A stretch of 33,930 nucleotides of DNA from Mycetocola lacteus (GTDB lineage: Bacteria; Actinomycetota; Actinomycetes; Actinomycetales; Microbacteriaceae): the NCBI RefSeq assembly GCF_003667575.1, contig NZ_RCUY01000012.1, positions 1-33,930 on the forward strand. The letters run 5' to 3'. Numbering within the stretch: the first letter of the stretch is position 1; every line of letters begins with the position of its first letter. The notes under the pieces were generated by a model, which had not been told where the DNA came from, did not search any database, and was given only the letters and a program-made list of their open reading frames with translations. Shown in pieces: positions 27,470 through 33,930 of this stretch. The position numbers were made by a program, and so were the translations under genes.

Positions 27470-28342
27470 CTAGGCGGGAATCGGCCCGCGCGCGGCCACC
27501 GATCCGGTGCCCGTCACGGTGTCGCCGCAGCTGTCCTTGCCGGCGACGGTGTAGCTAATCTCGGCGGTGTAGTCGCCAAAGAGGCTACCGGCCTCGATCT
27601 CAGCACCCGGGTGCTGAGCCTCCAGCTCGGCGGTAATCGCCGCGATCTTTGCGTCGATCTCCTCGCTGTTCGAGGTATCCCCGCCCTCGGCAAAGTCCAG
27701 CTCGAGCCAGCCGTCCTCGACCTGGTAGATCCCGTGTGGAATCGAGGTGTGGGCCGTGTACTGCTCGGTGTGCAGGGTCACCCGTCCACCATCTCCGTCA
27801 GGCATGCTCCAGGTCACCGTCTCGGGGACACTGAAACTCTCAATCAGGCTGGTCACCAGGGCAGGGTTCGCGATCACCAGGTTATTCAGCTCCTCGTTTT
27901 CGAATCGAATCCGGGGTGCGTCGCTGTCCCAGTCAAACCGAGCGGCGATGTTCGGGGTGATGGGCGAAGGCTCGGGAACACACTCGGTGGGTCCGGACGG
28001 ACTCGGCGAGGGCGTCGGGGTGGGCGACACGGTGGGAGTGGGAGTGGGGGTCGCGGTCGGATCGGCGCTCGGCTGGGTGCTCGCCTCGGAAGACGGGGAC
28101 GGCGAGGTGGACGGCGCCGTGACACAGTGCTCGGGGGCCTGGGCCTGTGCCGGAGTCGAACCACTCAGCACGGGCAGGCCCACCAGGAGCAGCAGCCCCA
28201 GGGCGCCGCCCAGCAGGATGCGCTTCTTCGAGGAGCGGACCATTGTCCAGATCAGCGCGGCACCAATCAGGATGGTTGCCGCGGCGATTGCTATCAGCAC
28301 GGGGGCATTCGCGCCGGTTTCCACCAGCACACAGTCGGTCAT
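27470..28342 (-). CDS. Secreted/membrane protein with an N-terminal sorting-signal-like segment and Pro/Thr/Ser-rich linker
   Basis: About 290 residues, family unknown. The N-terminus reads CVLVETGANAPVLIAIAAAT and continues hydrophobic to VRSSKKR, just like a C-terminal LPxTG-type sorting signal but at the wrong end. A second hydrophobic segment (ILLGGALGLLLLVGLPVLSG) ends in a signal-peptidase-like AQA. Then come a PTPTPTVSPTPTPSPSPSG linker (about 75-117) and a roughly 165-residue acidic domain with VEDGWLELDFAEGG and SYTVAGKDSCGD. GAGGGAG precedes the GTG-ATG pair at 28345 and 28342. An internal ATG at 28243 (MVRSSKKR) would give a classic signal peptide but has no ribosome binding site. 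It is divergent from the LAATG protein gene. Confidence 0.65.
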   Translation of the reverse strand: MTDCVLVETGANAPVLIAIAAATILIGAALIWTMVRSSKKRILLGGALGLLLLVGLPVLSGSTPAQAQAPEHCVTAPSTSPSPSSEASTQPSADPTATPTPTPTVSPTPTPSPSPSGPTECVPEPSPITPNIAARFDWDSDAPRIRFENEELNNLVIANPALVTSLIESFSVPETVTWSMPDGDGGRVTLHTEQYTAHTSIPHGIYQVEDGWLELDFAEGGDTSNSEEIDAKIAAITAELEAQHPGAEIEAGSLFGDYTAEISYTVAGKDSCGDTVTGTGSVAARGPIPA

Positions 28343-28345
28343 CAC

Positions 28346-28655
28346 AAATTACTCCCTCGGGTCGGGTGTCGGAGGATTCTAATACTAACCAAACACTCGG
28401 TATTAGAAAAGCGGCGTGTGGTTCGCGCCAGATGGGGCTGCTCGGGCCTACACACGCGGGGCGAGTAGATACATGCGACAACAGATCGCGCATTTTCGGC
28501 ACTACCCATCGAAAACTATACGTTTTTAAATACGATCGTTATGTACCCCAAAGGAGGGATACTCACCCTGCGGAAGCCCGTATCCCCGCACCGGGTGGAC
28601 GAACACACGAGCGCTTTGCAGAACGTGAACGTGCTCGCTCATCAGGGAGACCCCC
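28346..28655. promoter_or_regulatory. Divergent intergenic region between two surface-protein genes
   Basis: The 310-base gap holds a perfect seven-base inverted repeat CTAATAC/GTATTAG (28379-28385 and 28400-28406), close to the minus-strand gene and overlapping a possible TAGAAT -10 for it. An AT-rich patch lies around 28500-28545, with TATACG as a possible -10 for the plus-strand gene. I see no convincing -35 elements and no gene. Confidence 0.4.
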
Positions 28656-30392
28656 ATGTACCCACGCAGTATTTGGCGCGCCTGTGCCCTCGGCCTTGGC
28701 GCATTTTTGACGATCGGCCTCGCCACCGGAGGAGCCGTCGGTGCCCAGGCCGCGCTTCCCCCGCCGAAGGAGGGATCATCCGCGAGCGCCCCCGCGCGTC
28801 CACAGCCGGATGCCAACCCCCACCCCGCGAATGCGTCCGGCCAGATTGCCCCCGCACCCCGCGCCGAAACGCCGCCACTGGTCAGCGACCTCGGCACATC
28901 CATCGTCATCGGCGACGGGGTTATGCCCAATCAGGTGGCAATTTCCCCCGATGGCCGCCTTGCCTACGTGTCCGCACTGAACTCGACCGCGCTGCACATC
29001 GTGGATCTGAACACCCGCACACCCATGGGGTCGATCGAGGTTGGTGCCGGTGTCGGCCTGTCCTCGGTATCACTGAACGCCGCGGGCACCCGCGCGGTTG
29101 CCGTCATCGATGCGAGCCCCACCACAACCCACGGGGTTGCGGTCATTGACCTCACCACCCGCAGTCTGAGTGCCATCCACACCAACAACATTGGATGGTC
29201 CAGCTATGCCCAGCTCACCCGTGACGGCTCCGCCTACCTGACGGTGGCCGTGGGCGGACAGATCAATCGGATCGACACCGCGACCGGCGAGGTCCTGGCC
29301 AGTGTCACGCTGCCCACCAACAACTCAAACTCCGGCGTCCTCACCGCCGATGAGTCCACCTTCATCGTCGGGCGCAGCGGCCAGGGCATGAACGGCGCGG
29401 CCTATGCCACGATGAACGCTCACACCCTGGAAATCACCCGGGATGTCGCGACCCCCGACATCTGGTCATACTCGGGCCTCGCGTTTGATACCAACCCGCA
29501 GACGCTCTATCTGGCCGAGGGCGGCAGCCGGGTCAGCGTTCTGGACCCGATCACCGGCGAGGCGCGCCAGCGCATCTCGGTGGGCAACATGATGACCGAC
29601 GTGGTGGGCTCGGACAACCTGAACCGCGCCTACTCCCCCTCGATGGGGTGGGATATGGTCATGGCCGCCGACTTCACTACCGGCGAGCGCTCCGAGAGCT
29701 TCCGCAGCACCCCGGTGGGTGCCGTGAACCTGATCGAGAACCCGGTCACCGGCGACCTGCTCACCGCCGACCGCGGCTACACCGGCGGCGAGGGATCCAC
29801 GATCACCCTGATCACCCGCCCGGCCGTGAGCGATCCGGCCGATGTGCGCCTCGACGCCGTCGACCAGGAGGTTACCTTCTCCAGCACCGTCACCGGAATC
29901 AAGCGCGGTAACGGCGGCGGTGTGGTGTGGCAGCGCTCATCCGACGGGGAGACCTGGACCGACATCGAGGGTGCCAACGGCAATGATTACACCATCCTGG
30001 TGACCGCCGAGAACGCCGGCGACAGCTACCGGCTGCGCTTCAACGACGATTTTTGGGGCATCGCCGGAGCCAGTGAACCGGCCACGGTCCTCCTGCCGGC
30101 TCCGGAGCCCACGCCGGAACCCAGCCCCGAGCCGAGCGTTGAGCCCAGCCCGGAGCCGAGCATTGAACCCAGCCCGGGACCCAGCGTTGATCCCACTCCG
30201 AGCATCACCCCGGCACCGGCCCAGCCCGGTGAACCGGGCGGACAGGGCGGGCAGTCGGACCCCGCTCCCCTGGCGGCTCAGCCCTCTGGCGGCCTGGCGG
30301 CAACCGGTGCCAACCTCGGCGGCCTCGCCCTCCTGGGTGCCGCAATCCTGGCCATCGGTACCGGCCTCATCATGCGTCGCCGCAGCGCCTAA
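28656..30392 (+). CDS. Sortase-anchored (LAATG) surface protein with beta-propeller-like repeats
   Basis: 578 residues. A signal peptide ends near AQA (about residue 32), followed by a Pro/Ala-rich linker to about 75. Residues about 85-395 contain YVTN/NHL-like propeller blades such as NQVAISPDGRLAYVSALNST, LHIVDLNTR, INRIDTATGEVLASV and VSVLDPITGEARQRI. An Ig-like segment follows (WQRSSDGETWTDIEGAN), then a repeated linker of P-x-P-S units. The cell-wall signal LAATG is at 547-551, with a hydrophobic stretch and RRRSA behind it. LAxTG is the motif used by class E sortases of Actinobacteria. GGGAG precedes ATG 28656. The ligand is unknown. Confidence 0.88.
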   Translation: MYPRSIWRACALGLGAFLTIGLATGGAVGAQAALPPPKEGSSASAPARPQPDANPHPANASGQIAPAPRAETPPLVSDLGTSIVIGDGVMPNQVAISPDGRLAYVSALNSTALHIVDLNTRTPMGSIEVGAGVGLSSVSLNAAGTRAVAVIDASPTTTHGVAVIDLTTRSLSAIHTNNIGWSSYAQLTRDGSAYLTVAVGGQINRIDTATGEVLASVTLPTNNSNSGVLTADESTFIVGRSGQGMNGAAYATMNAHTLEITRDVATPDIWSYSGLAFDTNPQTLYLAEGGSRVSVLDPITGEARQRISVGNMMTDVVGSDNLNRAYSPSMGWDMVMAADFTTGERSESFRSTPVGAVNLIENPVTGDLLTADRGYTGGEGSTITLITRPAVSDPADVRLDAVDQEVTFSSTVTGIKRGNGGGVVWQRSSDGETWTDIEGANGNDYTILVTAENAGDSYRLRFNDDFWGIAGASEPATVLLPAPEPTPEPSPEPSVEPSPEPSIEPSPGPSVDPTPSITPAPAQPGEPGGQGGQSDPAPLAAQPSGGLAATGANLGGLALLGAAILAIGTGLIMRRRSA

Positions 30393-30400
30393 CCCCATCA

Positions 30401-30437
30401 GCACAGCCCCGCTTCGAGTCTCGAAGCGGGGCTGTGC
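30401..30437. terminator. Bidirectional terminator hairpin
   Basis: Perfect 17-base arms (30401-30417 and 30421-30437) enclose a three-base loop. It lies between the convergent surface-protein and phosphoribosyltransferase genes. T-runs are poor on both sides, but the stem is very stable. Confidence 0.8.
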
Positions 30438-30452
30438 CGTGTTCTGGGGTGA

Positions 30453-31007
30453 TTAGGCCTTCGGGTATCGCTGCGCAGCCTCGACAGCATCCACCGGGGG
30501 CAGCGCCGACCAGGGGAAGGTGATCCACTTATCGGTGTTCTTCCACACAAAGTCGGGCTCCAGGATGGTGCGCGGCTTGGAGTACAGGGTGACCGTGCGG
30601 ACATCGGCACCGTCGCCCTGCAGCATGCGCTGCACGAGCTCGAGGGTGCGGCCCGAGTCCGACACGTCGTCCACCAGCAGCACGCGACTTCCGGCCAGGG
30701 CAGGGCCGTCCAGCATCGGCGGCAGCAGGACCGGCTCGGGCAGGGTCAGGTGCACGTCGGTGTAGAACTCCACGTTGATCGATCCGCAGTTCTTGACCCC
30801 CAGCGCATAGGCGATCGAACCCGCCAGCAGCAGACCACCGCGGGCGATGGCCACCACAAACTCCGGGGCAAAACCGTCCTGAACCACCTGGGCGGCCAGG
30901 TCACGGGTCGCGTCGCCAAACCCGTCCCAGCTGAGCACTTCGCGCTCGGGATCGGTGGATACTTCGGTGTTCTTTGGTGCCGATGCGGCGGCGGGGGTCT
31001 CGGTCAT
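30453..31007 (-). CDS. Purine-type phosphoribosyltransferase
   Basis: Type I phosphoribosyltransferase of 184 residues. The PRPP-binding signature is VLLVDDVSDSGRTL (109-122), and the early FVVAIARGGLLLAG is the other conserved loop. The C-terminal DFVWKNTDKWITFPW recalls xanthine/guanine/hypoxanthine salvage enzymes (Gpt-like), with aromatic residues that stack on the base. The base specificity is inferred. ATG 31007 has GGAGAA immediately upstream; the open frame continues 55 codons further and overlaps the divergent gene, which is unlikely to be coding. The acidic N-terminal tail of about 22 residues is variable in this family. Confidence 0.85.
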   Translation of the reverse strand: MTETPAAASAPKNTEVSTDPEREVLSWDGFGDATRDLAAQVVQDGFAPEFVVAIARGGLLLAGSIAYALGVKNCGSINVEFYTDVHLTLPEPVLLPPMLDGPALAGSRVLLVDDVSDSGRTLELVQRMLQGDGADVRTVTLYSKPRTILEPDFVWKNTDKWITFPWSALPPVDAVEAAQRYPKA

Positions 31008-31129
31008 TTCTCCACAGTAGCCAGTCGGGGCTGACGGCGCGAACTCTGCCCCCTCAAACTGGGTCTTGGCGGCGGGGAAATCGCGTGTAAAGCTGGGGCG
31101 GACATCCATGTGCGACGGGGGAAAAAACA

Positions 31130-32092
31130 ATGGTTGTAGGTTCTGCGCCGCTGTTCGGAGTTTTGCTGGCACTGGTCAGCGCGGCCGTTTTGGCGGTGGG
31201 GAATCTCTGGCAGAGTCGCGGGGTGAACCTGGTCTCCGCGGCGGCCGAACGCAGCGGGGAGAATAAGACCCCCTTTATTGCGCTGCTCAAGACCCCGATC
31301 TGGCTGGCCGGGAGTGCGCTGTTTGGGATCGCGATCCTGCTGCAGATGGGCAGTCTGGCCTTTGCCCCGCTGATCCTGGTGCAACCCATCGGCGTGACCG
31401 CGCTGGTGTTCTCGGCGATCCTGAACGCCCGCGTGCGCAGGGCTCCGCTGCCACGGCGGGTCCTGCTGGGCATCGCCATCTCGCTGATCGGGGTGATCGC
31501 CTACGTGGTGATCGCCGCGCTGGTGAGTAAGCAGAAGCCGATCAGCGACGGTCAGCTCATCGCGATCCTGGTCACCCTGGCCGGGGTGCTCGCGATCGCC
31601 GCGGCCATCCGCTTCGGAACCCGGGGCACCACCAAGGCACCCATCTTCTATGTGGTGCTGGGCGGGATCTTCTCGGGCTTTGTGGCCACCCTCGGCAAAA
31701 CCGTGATCCTGCGGGTGGAGACGATGTTTGCCGGACACCGGATGGTGTTTGACTCGGGTAGCGTGCTCACCCTGATCTGTATCCTGGGCATCGGCATCGC
31801 CTCGGCGCTGTCCATCTACTTTGTGCAGTACTCGCACACCTGCAACCCGCCGGACGTGGTGATTGCCGGGCTCACGGTGGTGGATCCCGCGGTCGCCGTG
31901 GTCCTGGGCATCGTGATCCTTCAGGAGGCCACCGGTGCCCCGTGGATCTCGTTTGTGGGATTCCTCGCCGCCGGGGCCGCCGCATTTGTGGGGGTGGTGA
32001 TCCTCGCCCGCGCCGAAAGCGCCGAGGAGGCGGATCCCCACACCACCGAGACCATCGAGCGCGGTGCTCAGCGCCAGGCCGAGAGCGGCTAG
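31130..32092 (+). CDS. DMT-superfamily membrane protein, NIPA-like
   Basis: 320 residues with nine or ten helices. The opening LVSAAVLAVGNLWQSRGV and the block GIAILLQMGSLAFAPLILVQ, followed by PIGVTALVF, match the NIPA/DMT pattern. The second half repeats with VVIAGLTVVDPAVAVVLGI. NIPA proteins are associated with Mg2+ transport in eukaryotes, but bacterial members are uncharacterised or called DMT transporters, so no substrate is given. GGGGGA lies ahead of ATG 31130. The C-terminal tail is polar. Confidence 0.8.
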   Translation: MVVGSAPLFGVLLALVSAAVLAVGNLWQSRGVNLVSAAAERSGENKTPFIALLKTPIWLAGSALFGIAILLQMGSLAFAPLILVQPIGVTALVFSAILNARVRRAPLPRRVLLGIAISLIGVIAYVVIAALVSKQKPISDGQLIAILVTLAGVLAIAAAIRFGTRGTTKAPIFYVVLGGIFSGFVATLGKTVILRVETMFAGHRMVFDSGSVLTLICILGIGIASALSIYFVQYSHTCNPPDVVIAGLTVVDPAVAVVLGIVILQEATGAPWISFVGFLAAGAAAFVGVVILARAESAEEADPHTTETIERGAQRQAESG

Positions 32093-32194
32093 CAGAACTC
32101 CCAGTCACACACACAACACCCGGCGTCGCCCCGAGAGCTGCACGCCGGACAGCACGCGCAGTGCCCGGGCACCAGGCGGCTGATCTTACACGCA

Positions 32195-32229
32195 AGCGGG
32201 GCCCCACCAACCGGTGGGGCCCCGCTTTT
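32195..32229. terminator. Bidirectional Rho-independent terminator
   Basis: Perfect 14-base arms AGCGGGGCCCCACC and complement (32195-32208 and 32213-32226) enclose a four-base loop and are followed by T-residues on the plus strand. It sits between the convergent DMT and hydrolase genes. The rest of the 145-base gap holds nothing I recognise. Confidence 0.9.
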
Positions 32230-32237
32230 GGGTGTGG

Positions 32238-33320
32238 CTACTTCTTGGCTGCGCCAGCCAGCTGGCGCACCTCCTTGAGGAGCCCGGCAAACTCGTCCTG
32301 CTTCTGCGCGGCCACCTCGACAAAGCGCGTCGCCAGGTTCAGACCCAGATCGGTCAGCGGACCCACCTGATGGAAGTGATGGCTGACATCCCCGGCCAGG
32401 CCACCCTCCAATGCCAGCTTGCTGACCAGGTCGAGCCGCAGCTCCTCGGTGCCCTCGGCGAAGCTCAGCTTGTCAAAGTCGACCCAGACAATGTTGGGCC
32501 GGGTGGTCGACTCAAACGCGTAGCGACGGTTGGTCAGATCCAGCACAACCTGCCAGATGGTCTGCGAAGCGTCGGGCTTGCCCGGATCGGGCTGACGGAA
32601 GGGCTGGGCGGCGTTGCGGATGATGCTGAACATCGCCGCGATGGCCTCGAGCTGGGTCTTGGGCTGCTCCTGGCGTCCCACATAGTAGGAGGCACGGGCG
32701 AAGCGGTCGGTGGCCAGGGTCGATCCGCCCAGCGGCGCATCCCCACCGAGACCCTCGATCTTCGCCGCCAGCTCCAGCTGCTTATCGTAGGTGGGCGAAT
32801 TGGTCATCACCGTGTACTCACGGCTGTGATAGACCTTCGGAGTTCCATCGGTGTACTCGATGATGGCCGAATCCCCGGTGGCGTCGTTGATCGCCAGGTG
32901 CAGTGTGGGCGGCTTGCCGCTGGTCGGATCCAGCAGCTCGGCGATACGCACCTGGGTCTTCTCGGTCCACTCCACGGCCTCGGCCACGGTCTTGAAGTTG
33001 TCCAGGTAGTACTGCAGCCAGACGGCCTGGCTCAGCTGGACATCACCCTCGCTGGCGGTGCCGTAGTCGGATTCGGCGAGCCACAGGATGTGACCGGCAA
33101 ACCCCTCCTCGTTCATGCCGTCGCAGGCGACCAGGTCAAACGCGGTGGCGACCAGGCTGCCGTACTTGGCGGTCCAGGTCAGATCCCCGTTGACCCCGTC
33201 GTTACGCTCGATCCCGCGGGGCAGCTTCCACAGGTTGGTGAGCAGGTCCAGGTGGAAATCCATATTGCGGCCCACGATCACGGCGCCGTTAGCATCGGGC
33301 CAAACAACTCTTGTGCACAT
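32238..33320 (-). CDS. Choloylglycine-hydrolase-family linear amide C-N hydrolase
   Basis: N-terminal-nucleophile hydrolase of 360 residues, related to bile-salt hydrolase and penicillin V acylase. After removal of Met, Cys2 (MCTRVVW) becomes the catalytic nucleophile. VGRNMDF gives Arg18 and Asp21, DGMNEEGFAG gives Asn70, VMTNSPTYDKQ gives Asn174, and the STLATDRFARA region gives the conserved Arg. The set matches the family's active site. There is no signal peptide, so the enzyme is cytoplasmic. The real substrate could be an N-acyl amino acid or acyl-homoserine lactone as well as a bile salt or penicillin. AAAGGTAAG lies upstream of the ATG. Confidence 0.88.
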   Translation of the reverse strand: MCTRVVWPDANGAVIVGRNMDFHLDLLTNLWKLPRGIERNDGVNGDLTWTAKYGSLVATAFDLVACDGMNEEGFAGHILWLAESDYGTASEGDVQLSQAVWLQYYLDNFKTVAEAVEWTEKTQVRIAELLDPTSGKPPTLHLAINDATGDSAIIEYTDGTPKVYHSREYTVMTNSPTYDKQLELAAKIEGLGGDAPLGGSTLATDRFARASYYVGRQEQPKTQLEAIAAMFSIIRNAAQPFRQPDPGKPDASQTIWQVVLDLTNRRYAFESTTRPNIVWVDFDKLSFAEGTEELRLDLVSKLALEGGLAGDVSHHFHQVGPLTDLGLNLATRFVEVAAQKQDEFAGLLKEVRQLAGAAKK

Positions 33321-33386
33321 AGTGTTTCACTTACCTTTCAGAGGGGCACCGCACGGGTGCCGGTTGTACAGCGATTACAAAGGGGG

Positions 33387-33930
33387 TCAAGAACGGGCAT
33401 CGGCCTCAGCCGTGCGCCGGTTCCAGCCGAGTTTGGGGAGCACAATCATCGAGGCGACAAAGAAGCAGATCGCGCCGATGAAGGTGCCCCAGTTGGCCAG
33501 GCCCGCGTCCTTGGCGCTGCCGTCGTTGAGCACAAACGAGCCCGCGGCCGAAAACGCGAAGGCGAGGCAGCCCAGCATGTTGATGTGGGCAGCCCAGAAA
33601 CCCGAGCGCCGCGGCTCCCACAGCGTGCCACGGGTGCGGTAGTAGGCGGTGTAGACCAGGATCGCGCTGAGCAGAAAGGCCACCGATCCCCCGGCATCGG
33701 GGTTCCACACCAGGTGCTTTTCGGTATCCACGGATTTTGCCCGCAACGCCGCCGAGGTGCTGATGTTGAACATGATCGTGCCAAAGCTCTGGGTGGCCGC
33801 CGCCAGCCACTCGGCCCGAAACATCTTGCCCGGAGCGTAGGGTACCGCGACCACCGGATCCCCACTCAGCACCAGCTGATACAGCCCCGCCGCGGTGAAA
33901 AACCAGGCTCCGATAAAGCAGGCCAGGTTC
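33387..33930 (-). CDS. Membrane protein of unknown function, 5' end outside the window
   Basis: The minus-strand frame stays open to the right edge: NLACFIGAWFFTAAGLYQLV precedes the first in-window start at 33872 and is clearly a membrane helix, so the gene begins beyond the window. At least 180 residues with four predicted helices, including SVAFLLSAILVYTAYY, INMLGCLAFAFSAAGSFVL and GTFIGAICFFVASMIVLP. The last part is faintly like YrhK-type membrane domains; I would not assign this. It is upstream of the hydrolase on the same strand with a 66-base gap. Confidence 0.75.
   Translation of the reverse strand, partial: NLACFIGAWFFTAAGLYQLVLSGDPVVAVPYAPGKMFRAEWLAAATQSFGTIMFNISTSAALRAKSVDTEKHLVWNPDAGGSVAFLLSAILVYTAYYRTRGTLWEPRRSGFWAAHINMLGCLAFAFSAAGSFVLNDGSAKDAGLANWGTFIGAICFFVASMIVLPKLGWNRRTAEADARS

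Overview
The window looks like chromosomal DNA from a high-GC actinobacterium, most likely of the Microbacteriaceae type. This rests on gene content, strong G/C bias at third codon positions, frequent GTG starts, an LAxTG sorting signal of the sortase E class, an N-terminal HTH fused to a MurA-like enzyme, and many start codons lying 6-7 bases behind a TAnnnT hexamer (the leaderless-mRNA pattern common in Actinobacteria). The genus is inference; no rRNA or tRNA gene is present.

Layout: 1-104 is the tail of a gene cut by the edge. 144-2648 holds a VanY-like D,D-carboxypeptidase divergent from an OmpR/HAMP-kinase two-component pair. 2674-4017 is an MgtE magnesium transporter. 4211-10483 is a carbohydrate module: a LacI-type repressor divergent from a five-gene operon (binding lipoprotein, two permeases, ThuA-like protein, Gfo/Idh/MocA oxidoreductase). 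Its order matches rhizobial thuR-EFG(K)AB but it lacks the ATPase gene. A strong bidirectional hairpin separates it from tyrS (10540-11835). 11967-16098 carries a membrane protein, a hicAB toxin-antitoxin pair, a small CxxC/CxxH protein, an MFS transporter whose 3' end runs into a 21-bp tandem repeat, and a small membrane protein. 16099-17175 is an untidy islet next to argH with a diverged copy of the argH 3' end, an unrecognised open frame and a lone PASTA-domain gene.

17176-25325 is the arginine operon on the minus strand, argC-J-B-D-F, then a DUF418-type membrane protein, then argH. argG and argR are not in the window. Upstream of argC I find a 39-codon open frame with 11 arginine codons. 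It has a promoter-like -10 placed for leaderless translation and is followed at once by a 10-bp RNA stem that encloses a smaller hairpin. This looks like a ribosome-mediated arginine attenuator and is the most interesting item here.

25476-27041 is an XRE-HTH/MurA-like fusion, divergent from the arg leader. 27137-30392 carries a small membrane protein and two surface proteins, one ending in LAATG and one with a sorting-signal-like segment at its N-terminus. 30453-33930 holds a purine-type phosphoribosyltransferase, a NIPA/DMT-like membrane protein, a choloylglycine-hydrolase-family enzyme and a membrane protein cut by the right edge.
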